Shown: positions 1-7,565, counted from the stretch's first letter. The stretch: DNA of 25,566 bases from Actinomycetes bacterium (GCA_023424135.1 JAFAEH010000098.1:1-25566), one strand, 5' to 3'. The notes: a model not told the origin generated them from the letters alone. Made by a program: numbers and translations.

Positions 1-47
1 CGAGCTGGGCGGCGTGCTCGCGACCCACGTACCCACCGGCCGCGAGC
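1..47. repeat. 47-bp perfect direct repeat, copy at window edge
   Basis: Positions 1-47 are identical to 682-728; the first mismatch is at 48/729. The offset of 681 bp equals 227 codons, so both copies are read in the same glnE frame. The match may continue to the left of the window. The 11 bases at 37-47 are compatible with a normal GlnE continuation, so the switch could have occurred within that short homology. Confidence 0.9.
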
Positions 48-1978
48 CGCTGGGCCGACCGTGCGGCGAGCTCGGCATCGTCGTCGAGCCACGTCACGGA
101 CTCCGGGGAGCGGGACAGCGCGTCGGCCGCGTAGCGCGAGGTCGACAAGACCTGCGCCAGACGTTGCGCCGCGGTGCCGGAGTCGCGCAGCAGCTTGAGG
201 TACCAGTGCGTGGTGCCGAGCTGGTCGGACAGGCGGCGGAACGCGAGCAGGCCCCCGTCGGGGTCGGGTCCGTCGGCGAACCAGCCGAGCATCACGGGCA
301 GGAGCTGGCGCTGGATCGCCGCACGCCGCGAGACGCCGTCGCTGAGAGCCGCGATGTGCCGGACGGCGCCTGCGGGGTCGCGGTAGCCGATCGCGGCGAG
401 CCGGGCGCGCTGCGCCTCGGGGGCCAGGCTCGCCTCGGCGGCGGACAGGCGCGCGGTCGCGGGCAGCAGCGGCCGGTAGAACAGCTCCTCGTGCAGGCGG
501 CGCACGTCGCGGCGCGTCGTGCGCCAGCGTTCGAGCAGCCCTTCGGGTCCCTCCGCGCGCATCCCCATCGTGCGGGCCAGCCGGCGCAGGTCCGCCTCGG
601 CGGTCGGCACGAGGTGCGTGCGCTGGAGCCGGTGCAGCTGGATGCGGTGCTCCATCATCCGCATCCACCGGTAGCAGACCGCGAGCTGGGCGGCGTGCTC
701 GCGACCCACGTACCCACCGGCCGCGAGCGCCGCGAGCGCCGTGAGGGTCGAGGGGCTGCGGATCGTGTCGTCGGCGCGGCCGTGGACGAGCTGCAGGAGC
801 TGCACGGTGAACTCGACGTCCCGCAGGCCGCCCGCGCCGAGCTTGAGCTGACGGGCGGCCTCGGCGCGCGGGATGTGCGCCTCGACCCGGCGGCGCATCG
901 CCTGGGAGTCCTCGACGAAGTTCTCGCGCTGCACCGCCGACCAGACGAAGGGGTTGACGGTCTCGACGTACTCGCGCCCGAGCGCCCGGTCCCCCGCGAG
1001 CGGTCGGGCCTTGAGCAGCGCCTGGAACTCCCACGTCCTGGCCCAGCGCTCGTAGTAGGCGCGGTGGCTGGCGATCGTGCGGACGAGCGGGCCGTCCTTG
1101 CCCTCGGGGCGCAGCGCGGCGTCGACGGGCCACAGCGCGGGCTCCCCCGCGGGTGCCGAGCAGGCTCGTGCGAGCCCGGCGGCGAGCCGCGCACCGGTGA
1201 CCATCGCCTCGTCCTCGGGCGTGCCGTCGACGGGTTCGGCGACGTAGATCACGTCGACGTCGGAGACGTAGTTGAGCTCGCGCCCGCCGGCCTTGCCCAT
1301 GCCGATCACCGCGAGGCGGACGCCGCGGCCGTGGTCGTCGAGGTCGGCGCGCGCGACCGCGAGGGACGCCTCGAGCGCCGCACCCGCGAGGTCGGCGAGC
1401 GCGGCGCCGACACCCGGCAGACGGCTCAGCGGGTCGCCCGCCGTCAGGTCGGTCGCCGCGATGCGCAGCAGCCGGGTCCGGTAGGCCCGGCGCATCGCGT
1501 CGACGCCGGGTGTCCCGGCCAGTCCCGCGACGGGCACCTCGGCGTCCGGGTCGGCGTCGACGGCCCGCAGGAGCTCGGCACGCACGTCCCCGGCCGCGAT
1601 GCCCGTCCCGGGCGTGGGGTCGGCGACGACGCGTAGGTTGCCGGGGTGCGCCGCCAGCGTGTTGCCGATGGCGAGCGAGGCGCCCGTGACGGCGAGCAGC
1701 CGCTCGCGCGCCGTCGGGTCGTCGGCGAGCACGCCGTGCAGGAGCCCGCTCAGCGTGGGGTCGCGGTGCACCGATCCCGCGACCTTCGCCAGCGCGAGCA
1801 GGGCCTGGTCGGGGTCCCCCACGTCGGCCAGCGAGCCGACGACGTGCTCGACGACGTCGGCGTCGACGGCCACGAGCGCCGCGTCGGTCAGGAGCCTCTC
1901 GGCGCGCGGCACGTCGGCGACGCCGGCGCGCGTCAGGCGCGTCGGCAGCGACGACCCGCGGCCCGGCGTGACGGCCAC
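1..1978 (-). CDS. glnE: Glutamine synthetase adenylyltransferase GlnE, 3'-truncated by window edge
   Basis: Bifunctional enzyme that adenylylates and deadenylylates glutamine synthetase; cytosolic, nitrogen control. The first 659 codons are present and the C-terminal part lies beyond the left edge. The nucleotidyltransferase motif GGRELNYVSDVDV (about residue 230, near 1255-1295) is followed by a conserved block containing KLGAGGLRDVEFTVQLLQL and then a GlnD/UR-type helical region, as in the first half of GlnE proteins. The GTG start at 1976-1978 lies 2 nt after the glnA2 stop, with no clear ribosome binding site, so it is probably read by translational coupling. One oddity: residues encoded at 1-47 (RLAAGGYVGREHAAQL) repeat those encoded at 682-728 exactly, where a GlnE protein should be entering its second catalytic half. 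The family call is firm; the last 16 codons in view are doubtful. Confidence 0.93.
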   Translation of the reverse strand, partial: MAVTPGRGSSLPTRLTRAGVADVPRAERLLTDAALVAVDADVVEHVVGSLADVGDPDQALLALAKVAGSVHRDPTLSGLLHGVLADDPTARERLLAVTGASLAIGNTLAAHPGNLRVVADPTPGTGIAAGDVRAELLRAVDADPDAEVPVAGLAGTPGVDAMRRAYRTRLLRIAATDLTAGDPLSRLPGVGAALADLAGAALEASLAVARADLDDHGRGVRLAVIGMGKAGGRELNYVSDVDVIYVAEPVDGTPEDEAMVTGARLAAGLARACSAPAGEPALWPVDAALRPEGKDGPLVRTIASHRAYYERWARTWEFQALLKARPLAGDRALGREYVETVNPFVWSAVQRENFVEDSQAMRRRVEAHIPRAEAARQLKLGAGGLRDVEFTVQLLQLVHGRADDTIRSPSTLTALAALAAGGYVGREHAAQLAVCYRWMRMMEHRIQLHRLQRTHLVPTAEADLRRLARTMGMRAEGPEGLLERWRTTRRDVRRLHEELFYRPLLPATARLSAAEASLAPEAQRARLAAIGYRDPAGAVRHIAALSDGVSRRAAIQRQLLPVMLGWFADGPDPDGGLLAFRRLSDQLGTTHWYLKLLRDSGTAAQRLAQVLSTSRYAADALSRSPESVTWLDDDAELAARSAQRLAAGGYVGREHAAQL
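682..728. repeat. 47-bp perfect direct repeat, internal copy in glnE
   Basis: Second copy of the sequence at 1-47. This copy sits where the encoded peptide is expected, within the region following the first adenylyltransferase domain (AAGGYVGREHAAQLAVCYRWMRMMEHRIQ), so it is likely the native one. Confidence 0.9.
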
Positions 1979-1980
1979 GG

Positions 1981-3318
1981 TCAGACGAGCGGCAGGAACC
2001 GCTGCAGCTCGTACGGCGTGACCTGCGCGCGGTACTCGGCCCACTCCTGGCGCTTGTTGCGCAGGAAGTAGTCGAAGACGTGCTCGCCGAGGGTCTCGGC
2101 GACGAGCTCGGAGCGCTCCATGACCTCGATCGCCGCCTCGAGCGACGTCGGCAGCGGCTCGATGCCCAGCGCCTTGCGCTCGGCGTCGGTCAGCTCCCAC
2201 ACGTCGTCGTCGGCGCCCTCGGGGAGCTCGTACTCCTCCTCGATGCCCTTGAGCCCCGCGGCCAGCAGCACCGCGAACGCGAGGTACGGGTTGGTCGCGG
2301 AGTCCACCGCGCGGTACTCGACGCGGCTGGAGTTGCCCTTGCCCGGCTTGTACATCGGCACACGCACGAGCGCGGAGCGGTTGTTGTGGCCCCAGCAGAT
2401 GAAGCTCGGCGCCTCGGCGCCGCCCCACAGCCGCTTGTAGGAGTTCACGAACTGGTTGGTCACGGCCGTGATCTCCGCGGCGTGGCGCAGGATGCCGGCG
2501 ATGAACGAGCGCGCGACCTTCGACAGCTCCAGCGGCGCGCCCGGCTCGTGGAACGCGTTGCGGTCGCCCTCGAACAGCGACACGTGCGTGTGCATGCCCG
2601 ACCCCGGCTGGTCGGCCAGCGGCTTGGGCATGAACGACGCGAACACGCCCTGCTCGAGCGCGACCTCCTTGACGACGGTGCGGAACGTCATGATGTTGTC
2701 CGCGGTCGTCAGCGCGTCGGCGTAGCGCAGGTCGATCTCGTTCTGGCCCGGGCCGGCCTCGTGGTGGGAGAACTCCACCGAGATGCCCATGGACTCGAGC
2801 ATGGTGATCGCGGCACGCCGGAAGTCGTGCGCGGTGCCGCGCGGCACGTGGTCGAAGTAGCCGCCCTGGTCGACCGGCACGAGCGGACGCGTCGGGTCCG
2901 CGGGCGCGTCGAACAGGTAGAACTCGACCTCGGGGTGCGTGTAGAAGGTGAACCCGCGGTCACTCGCGCGGTCCAGCGCACGCTTGAGCACGTACCGCGA
3001 GTCCGCGAGCGACGGCTCGCCGTCGGGTGTGAGCAGGTCGCAGAACATGCGCGCGGTGCCGTGGCGTTCACCGCGCCACGGCAGGATCTGGAACGTCGAC
3101 GGATCGGGCTTCGCGATCATGTCGGCCTCGTACACGCGCGTGAGGCCCTCGATCGAGCTGCCGTCGAACCCGATGCCCTCGCTGAACGCCTGCTCGAGCT
3201 CGGCCGGCGCGACCGCGACCGACTTGAGCATCCCCAGCACGTCCGTGAACCACAGACGGATGAAGCGGATGTCCCGCTCCTCGACGGTCCGGAGGACGAA
3301 CTCCTGCTGCCTGTCCAT
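1981..3318 (-). CDS. glnA2: Type I glutamine synthetase, GlnA2-like
   Basis: ATP-dependent synthesis of glutamine from glutamate and ammonia; cytosolic homododecamer in this family. The product is 445 aa, normal for GlnA2. Motifs include IGFDGSSIEG near the N-terminus, KPLADQPGSGMHTH (ATP/substrate loop) and NRSALVRVP. The N-terminus MDRQQEFVLRTVEERDIRF matches actinobacterial GlnA2, which fixes the start at the ATG at 3316-3318; it has AGGCAGG about 9 nt upstream, whereas the upstream in-frame ATG at 3325-3327 sits too close to that site. glnE follows immediately, as in M. tuberculosis Rv2222c-Rv2221c. Near the C-terminus the segment EEEYELPEG vaguely resembles the YDLP adenylylation site of GlnA1, but GlnA2-type enzymes are not generally regarded as adenylylated. 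Confidence 0.95.
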   Translation of the reverse strand: MDRQQEFVLRTVEERDIRFIRLWFTDVLGMLKSVAVAPAELEQAFSEGIGFDGSSIEGLTRVYEADMIAKPDPSTFQILPWRGERHGTARMFCDLLTPDGEPSLADSRYVLKRALDRASDRGFTFYTHPEVEFYLFDAPADPTRPLVPVDQGGYFDHVPRGTAHDFRRAAITMLESMGISVEFSHHEAGPGQNEIDLRYADALTTADNIMTFRTVVKEVALEQGVFASFMPKPLADQPGSGMHTHVSLFEGDRNAFHEPGAPLELSKVARSFIAGILRHAAEITAVTNQFVNSYKRLWGGAEAPSFICWGHNNRSALVRVPMYKPGKGNSSRVEYRAVDSATNPYLAFAVLLAAGLKGIEEEYELPEGADDDVWELTDAERKALGIEPLPTSLEAAIEVMERSELVAETLGEHVFDYFLRNKRQEWAEYRAQVTPYELQRFLPLV

Positions 3319-3425
3319 GGCGTACATCCTGCCTGATGAACCCGCCGCGCAGGGCACGGGTCGCGCACCTGGCGCGGCGCGTCCACGTGTGCGGCCCCTC
3401 ACAGCCCTCCCGCGGCCCCCACGGC

Positions 3426-3431
3426 TAGGCT
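3426..3431 (+). promoter_or_regulatory. -10 element of a leaderless panB promoter
   Basis: TAGGCT lies 7 nt before the panB ATG at 3439, the spacing that puts the transcript start on the start codon. No convincing -35 hexamer and no good ribosome binding site are seen, which fits leaderless initiation. Confidence 0.55.
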
Positions 3432-3438
3432 CGGCGGC

Positions 3439-4260
3439 ATGTCGACCAGTGACGCCCCGACACCCCGCCGCGTGCGCGTGCACCACCTGCAGACGGCCAA
3501 GGACCGCGGCGAGAAGCTCACGATGCTCACCGCCTACGACGCGGTCACCGCCCGCCTGCTCGACGACGCGGGCATCGACATGCTCCTGGTCGGCGACTCG
3601 ATCGGGAACACGATGCACGGGTACGCCACGACCCTGCCGGTGACGCTCGACGAGATCGTCGTCGCGGCGCGTGCCGTCGCGGGAGCGGCCCGGCGGGCGT
3701 TCGTCGTCGCGGACCTGCCCTTCGGCACGTACGAGGCGGGCCCGGAGCAGGCGCTCGCGTCGGCCGTGCGCGTCATGAAGGAGACCGGCGTCTCGGCCGT
3801 CAAGATCGAGGGCGGGCAGCGCAGCGTGCCGCAGATCCGTGCGCTGACGGCCGCGGGCATCCCCGTCGTCGCGCACCTGGGGTACACGCCGCAGTCGGAG
3901 AACGCGCTGGGCGGCCCGCGCGTGCAGGGCCGCGGCGACGACGCCGACGCGCTGTCCGCCGACGCCGTCGCGGTCACCGACGCCGGCGCCGTCGCGATCG
4001 TCCTCGAGATGGTCCCTGCGCCGCTGGCCGCGCGCATCACCGAGATCGTGCGCGTGCCGACCATCGGCATCGGCGCAGGCGCGCAGTGCGACGGGCAGGT
4101 GCTGGTCTGGGTGGACATGGCCGGCATGGGCGACTGGTCGCCGCGGTTCGCCAAGCGCTTCGGCGAGGTCGGTGCCGCGCTGAGCGCCGCGGCCCGGGCC
4201 TACGCCGACGAGGTGCGCTCCGGCGAGTTCCCCGCCGCGTCGCACACGTTCGAGTCCTGA
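3439..4260 (+). CDS. panB: 3-methyl-2-oxobutanoate hydroxymethyltransferase
   Basis: First committed step of pantothenate (vitamin B5, then CoA) synthesis: transfers a hydroxymethyl group from 5,10-methylene-tetrahydrofolate to alpha-ketoisovalerate in the cytosol. The product is 273 aa, the usual length. Family motifs are LLVGDSIGNTMHGY (metal ligand Asp53), ADLPFGTYE (Asp92), VKIEGG (Lys122, Glu124), VVAHLGYTPQS, and VLEMVP, whose Glu190 corresponds to the catalytic glutamate; GIGAGAQCDGQVLV closes the barrel. The ATG at 3439 gives the standard N-terminus (HHLQTAKDRGEKLTMLTAYDA) and has a -10 box placed for leaderless expression. It is divergent from glnA2 and convergent with the small SPOR-like gene. 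Confidence 0.97.
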   Translation: MSTSDAPTPRRVRVHHLQTAKDRGEKLTMLTAYDAVTARLLDDAGIDMLLVGDSIGNTMHGYATTLPVTLDEIVVAARAVAGAARRAFVVADLPFGTYEAGPEQALASAVRVMKETGVSAVKIEGGQRSVPQIRALTAAGIPVVAHLGYTPQSENALGGPRVQGRGDDADALSADAVAVTDAGAVAIVLEMVPAPLAARITEIVRVPTIGIGAGAQCDGQVLVWVDMAGMGDWSPRFAKRFGEVGAALSAAARAYADEVRSGEFPAASHTFES

Positions 4261-4298
4261 CGTCGGGGCCGTCGTCGGCGCCCGACGTCGGGGCCGTC
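4259..4298. terminator. Probable bidirectional terminator between convergent panB and SPOR-like gene
   Basis: The inverted repeat GACGTCGGG (4259-4267) / CCCGACGTC (4281-4289) has a 13-nt loop. A 15-bp direct repeat (4259-4273 and 4284-4298) overlaps both arms and reaches into the two stop codons. There is no T-tract, so termination is inferred from position and symmetry. Confidence 0.45.
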
Positions 4299-4467
4299 AG
4301 GCGTCCTCGGCGTCCTGCTGGTCCCACGCCTCGTTGCGCGCACGCGCCTTCTCCAGCGCCTGCTGGGCCTCGGCACGGGACGCGTACGGGCCCATGAGCT
4401 GGGACCAGTCGCTGCGACGCCCCTCCTCCACCTCGTGCGTGCTGGTGTTGTAGAAGAACTCGGCCAC
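4297..4467 (-). CDS. Small SPOR-domain-like protein
   Basis: A 56-residue cytosolic protein with no signal peptide or membrane segment. The sequence (EFFYNTSTHEVEEGRRSDWSQLMGPYASRAEAQQALEKARARNEAWDQQ) matches a family of very short actinobacterial proteins that annotation pipelines name SPOR domain-containing; the GPYASRAEAQQALEKA stretch is the SPOR-like part. The function is unknown, and whether so small a domain binds peptidoglycan is doubtful. The GTG start at 4465-4467 is chosen because AGGAGG lies just upstream (4-nt gap) and conserved sequence begins there; the frame is open further upstream but is not protein-like. It is divergent from map, with 58 bp between starts. Confidence 0.8.
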   Translation of the reverse strand: MAEFFYNTSTHEVEEGRRSDWSQLMGPYASRAEAQQALEKARARNEAWDQQDAEDA

Positions 4468-4512
4468 GTCGCCTCCTGTCGTCCCGGCGGGCCGTGCGGC
4501 GCCGCCGCTACG

Positions 4513-4518
4513 TAGACT
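4513..4518 (+). promoter_or_regulatory. -10 element of a leaderless map promoter
   Basis: TAGACT lies 7 nt before the map ATG at 4526. No Shine-Dalgarno sequence precedes the ATG. The box sits within the palindrome CTACGTAG, so it may also influence the divergent SPOR-like gene. Confidence 0.55.
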
Positions 4519-4525
4519 GCCAGGC

Positions 4526-5395
4526 ATGTCGCCGGTCCACTCGCGCACGGCACTCGTCCCGGGGCGCATCAGCCCGCGCCGGGCCGTCCCCGCGCACATC
4601 GCACGCCCCGAGTACGTCGACCGCCCCATGCCCGCGCCGTGGACGGGGTCGGACGTGCTCGACGCCGACACGATCGCGCGCGTCCGGGTCGCCGCGCGGA
4701 TCGCCGCGCAGGCCCTCGCCGAGGTGGGCGCCCACGTCGCGCCCGGCGTGACGACCGACGAGCTCGACGCGATCGGGCACGCGTTCCTGCTCGAGCACGA
4801 CGCGTACCCCTCGACGCTCGGCTACCGCGGCTTCCCCAAGTCGCTGTGCACGTCCGTCAACGAGGTCATCTGCCACGGCATCCCCGACTCGACCGTGATC
4901 CAGGACGGCGACATCGTCAACGTCGACATCACGGCGTACGTGGGCGGCGTGCACGGCGACACCAACGCGACGTTCCTCGCGGGCGACGTCGACGAGGAGT
5001 CCCGGCTGCTCGTCGAGCGCACCCGTGAGGCGCTCGAGCGCGGCATCAAGGCGGTGCGGCCCGGGCGGGAGATCAACGTCATCGGCCGCGTCATCGAGCG
5101 GTACGCCGCGCGCTTCGGGTACGGGGTCGTGCGCGACTTCACCGGCCACGGCGTCGGCCCGGCCTTCCACACGGGGCTCGTCGTGCCGCACTACGACGCC
5201 GCACCCGCCCACGACACCGTCATCGAGCCCGGCATGGTGTTCACCATCGAGCCGATGCTCGACCTGGGCACGCCGGACTGGGAGATGTGGGACGACGGGT
5301 GGACGGTCGTCACCGCCGACCGGTCGCGGTCCGCGCAGTTCGAGCACACCCTGCTGGTCACCGACTCCGGGGCGGAGGTCCTGACGCTGCCATGA
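4526..5395 (+). CDS. map: Type I methionine aminopeptidase with N-terminal extension
   Basis: Removes the initiator methionine from nascent proteins; cytosolic and ribosome-associated in this family. The product is 289 aa. The N-terminal extension of about 40 residues carries PGRISPRRAVPAHIARPEY, the proline-rich segment typical of the longer actinobacterial MetAP (M. tuberculosis MapB, Rv2861c). The dinuclear metal ligands are all present: Asp134 (VDIT), Asp145 (HGDTNATF), His208 (GHGVGPAFH), Glu242 (TIEPML) and Glu273 (FEHTLLVT); His117 of CHGIP is the substrate-side histidine. The last four bases (ATGA) overlap the ppgK start, so the two are co-transcribed and probably translationally coupled. 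The ATG at 4526 has a leaderless -10 box. Confidence 0.97.
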   Translation: MSPVHSRTALVPGRISPRRAVPAHIARPEYVDRPMPAPWTGSDVLDADTIARVRVAARIAAQALAEVGAHVAPGVTTDELDAIGHAFLLEHDAYPSTLGYRGFPKSLCTSVNEVICHGIPDSTVIQDGDIVNVDITAYVGGVHGDTNATFLAGDVDEESRLLVERTREALERGIKAVRPGREINVIGRVIERYAARFGYGVVRDFTGHGVGPAFHTGLVVPHYDAAPAHDTVIEPGMVFTIEPMLDLGTPDWEMWDDGWTVVTADRSRSAQFEHTLLVTDSGAEVLTLP

Positions 5396-6174
5396 GCAAG
5401 GACACCAGGCACAAGAAGGCCAAGGTCGACACGGCGTTCGGCATCGACATCGGCGGGTCCGGCATCAAGGGCGCCCCCGTCGACCTGCGCTCGGGCGAGT
5501 TCGCCGCCGAGCGCGTGCGCATCGCGACCCCGCAGCCCGCGACGCCGCAGGCCGTCGCGGACACCGTCGCACAGGTCGTCGACTCGTTCGACCTCGACAA
5601 GCACGTGCCGATCGGCGTCACGTTCCCCGCGGTGATCCTGCACGGGGTCGCGCAGTCCGCCGCGAACGTCGACGCCACGTGGATCGGCACGGACGTCGAG
5701 AAGACGGTCGGCGCGGCGACGGGCCGGCGTGTGCTGGCCGTCAACGACGCCGACGCCGCCGGGTACGCGGAGGTCGCGTACGGCGCCGCGAAGGACGTGC
5801 CGGGCGTCGTCCTGGTCGTCACGCTCGGCACCGGGATCGGTTCCGCGCTCGTGGTCGACGGGCGGCTCGTGCCGAACACGGAGCTGGGCCACCTGGAGAT
5901 CGACGGGCACGACGCCGAGTCGCGCGCGTCGGACGCCGCACGCGACCGCGACGACCTGACGTACGAGCAGTGGGCGCAGCGGCTGCAGCGCTACTTCTCC
6001 GTCGTGGAGAACCTGTTCTGGCCGGACCTGATCGTCGTCGGCGGCGGCGTGAGCAAGAAACACGAGCAGTTCCTGCCGCTGCTGGACCTGCGCACGCCGA
6101 TCGTCCCGGCAGGGCTGCGCAACGCCGCGGGCATCGTCGGCGCCGCCCGCCTGGCGGCCAAGCACGCGCACTGA
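5392..6174 (+). CDS. ppgK: Polyphosphate glucokinase
   Basis: Phosphorylates glucose to glucose 6-phosphate using inorganic polyphosphate (and often ATP), feeding glycolysis; cytosolic ROK-type kinase, characteristic of Actinobacteria. The product is 260 aa, normal length. Phosphate-binding motif FGIDIGGSGIKG (residues 16-27), catalytic VNDAD with Asp120, LGTGIGSAL (146-154), and the PPGK signature NTELGHLEIDGHDAE (about 163-177) are present, with IVVGGGVSKKHEQF near the C-terminus. It starts at an ATG overlapping the map stop codon. The N-terminal SKDTRHKKAK is short and basic. No terminator is evident before the next promoter. Confidence 0.95.
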   Translation: MSKDTRHKKAKVDTAFGIDIGGSGIKGAPVDLRSGEFAAERVRIATPQPATPQAVADTVAQVVDSFDLDKHVPIGVTFPAVILHGVAQSAANVDATWIGTDVEKTVGAATGRRVLAVNDADAAGYAEVAYGAAKDVPGVVLVVTLGTGIGSALVVDGRLVPNTELGHLEIDGHDAESRASDAARDRDDLTYEQWAQRLQRYFSVVENLFWPDLIVVGGGVSKKHEQFLPLLDLRTPIVPAGLRNAAGIVGAARLAAKHAH

Positions 6175-6195
6175 CGCACTCCGTCGGTGAGACGC

Positions 6196-6226
6196 TTGCC
6201 ACATCGAACCTACGGTCCCGTAGGGT
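6196..6226 (+). promoter_or_regulatory. Desaturase promoter with palindromic operator
   Basis: A candidate -35 TTGCCA (6196-6201) and -10 TAGGGT (6221-6226) are 19 nt apart. The perfect inverted repeat CCTACGG-TC-CCGTAGG (6209-6224) fills the spacer and overlaps the -10, the usual place for a repressor. The size and symmetry suit a TetR-family dimer; no such gene is adjacent. Confidence 0.6.
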
Positions 6227-6298
6227 AGGCGCATCCGCCGGACGAGCACCCGCTCACCCCCACGGCTGGGAAGTCGACGACCGAGCCCTGGAGGCCAT

Positions 6299-7396
6299 GT
6301 GGCCGCTGCACCCGTCCCCGCCCCGCCCGCCACGACACGCACGCGGCAGGCGGCCGCCACCGGCAGGTACAACGAGCTGTCCGCCCTGGTCCGCGAGGCG
6401 GGTCTGCTCGAACGCACGCCCGGCTTCTACATCACGCTGCTCGTCGGCCTGACCGCCGTGCTCGGCGGCCTGGTGACCGCGTTCGTGCTGCTCGGCCACT
6501 CGTGGTGGCAGCTCGCGGTCGCCGCAGGGCTCGGGCTGCTGCTCACCCAGTTCGCGTTCGTCGCGCACGAGGCGTCGCACCGCCAGGTCCTGCTCACGGG
6601 TCCGGCCAACGACCGGCTCGGCCGTGTGCTCGCCAACGGCGTCGTCGGCGTGAGCCACTCGTGGTGGATGACCAAGCACACCCGGCACCACGCGAACCCG
6701 AACCGGATCGGCAAGGACCCGGACATCGCGCCCGGGGGCATCGCCTGGACGGAGCCCGAGGCGGAGGGCCGCCGCGGCCTGCTCGGCTGGCTGACGCGTC
6801 GCCAGGGCTGGCTGTTCTTCCCGCTCCTGCCGATCGAGGGCCCCAACCTGCACATCGCCTCGATCCGCTCGGCGTTCGCCGCGCCGCGCTCGTCGGCGCG
6901 CACGCGCGAGATCACGGTGCTCCTCGCCCGGCACGTCCTGTACGTGGGGCTGCTGGCGTGGCTGCTGCCGATCGGGCTCGCCGCCGCGTTCCTCGGCGTC
7001 CAGCTCGCGGTCTTCGGCGTGTACATGGGCATGTCGTTCGCCCCGAACCACAAGGGCATGGCGATCATCCCGGCCGACAGCCGCCTCGACTTCCTGTCCA
7101 AGCAGGTGCTGACGTCACGCAACATCGGCGGCGGGCACTGGGTCACCGCGCTGCTCGGCGGCCTGGACGCACAGATCGAGCACCACCTGTTCCCGAGCAT
7201 GCCGCGACCCCACCTCGCGCGCGCCCGCCGGATCGTGCGCGAGCACTGCGCGCGCGTCGGCGTGCCGTACACGGAGACGTCCCTGCCGCGCTCGTACGCG
7301 ATCGTCGTCTCGTACCTCAACCGCGTCGGCCTGGCCGCGCGCGACCCGTTCGACTGCCCCGTGGCGCAGCGCTACCGCTGGCGCGCGACCCGCTGA
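6299..7396 (+). CDS. Membrane fatty acid desaturase
   Basis: Inserts a double bond into acyl chains with a di-iron centre, O2 and an electron donor; integral membrane enzyme controlling membrane fluidity. The product is 365 aa. The three histidine boxes are HEASH (residues 90-94), HTRHH (127-131) and QIEHHLFP (about 292-299). Hydrophobic segments lie at about 43-88 and 200-245. GTG at 6299 is preceded by GGAGG with a 4-nt gap; the ATG two bases earlier is out of frame. The histidine-box pattern fits the acyl-lipid/acyl-CoA desaturase superfamily (DesA3-like in Actinobacteria); substrate and position cannot be told from sequence alone. It appears to be transcribed from its own, probably repressed, promoter rather than with ppgK. 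Confidence 0.92.
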   Translation: MAAAPVPAPPATTRTRQAAATGRYNELSALVREAGLLERTPGFYITLLVGLTAVLGGLVTAFVLLGHSWWQLAVAAGLGLLLTQFAFVAHEASHRQVLLTGPANDRLGRVLANGVVGVSHSWWMTKHTRHHANPNRIGKDPDIAPGGIAWTEPEAEGRRGLLGWLTRRQGWLFFPLLPIEGPNLHIASIRSAFAAPRSSARTREITVLLARHVLYVGLLAWLLPIGLAAAFLGVQLAVFGVYMGMSFAPNHKGMAIIPADSRLDFLSKQVLTSRNIGGGHWVTALLGGLDAQIEHHLFPSMPRPHLARARRIVREHCARVGVPYTETSLPRSYAIVVSYLNRVGLAARDPFDCPVAQRYRWRATR

Positions 7397-7482
7397 CCGG
7401 GCCGGGCCGTCCCGCACCGGGCCACCCGCGCGCGGCGGCCCCGCACCGGGTGCGTGCCTGCGCCCGCTCACCGCGGCGGGCT

Positions 7483-7501
7483 CTGCACAGGTCCTGCACA
7501 G
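7483..7501. repeat. CTGCACAG tandem direct repeat, 11-bp period
   Basis: Two CTGCACAG copies (7483-7490 and 7494-7501) are one helical turn apart in the 169-bp gap before the DUF817 gene. The arrangement could bind a regulator on one DNA face, but nothing ties it to a known factor. The palindrome CGCACC-G-GGTGCG (7442-7454) is nearby. Confidence 0.35.
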
Positions 7502-7565
7502 CACCCGCCCCGCTCCCCCGGCACGTCCCCGCCCACGCGGGCACCCGACGCGGTGGGATGGGCAC

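Noticed and set aside
14..1636. Long plus-strand open frame (540 codons) opposite glnE
   Set aside because: It is in codon register with glnE on the other strand; GC-rich third positions leave the antisense frame free of stops. The translation is low-complexity Arg/Ala/Gly with no family resemblance.
4468..4671. Upstream extension of the small SPOR-like gene
   Set aside because: It would run antisense through the start of map, and the sequence is not conserved-looking; AGGAGG supports GTG 4467.
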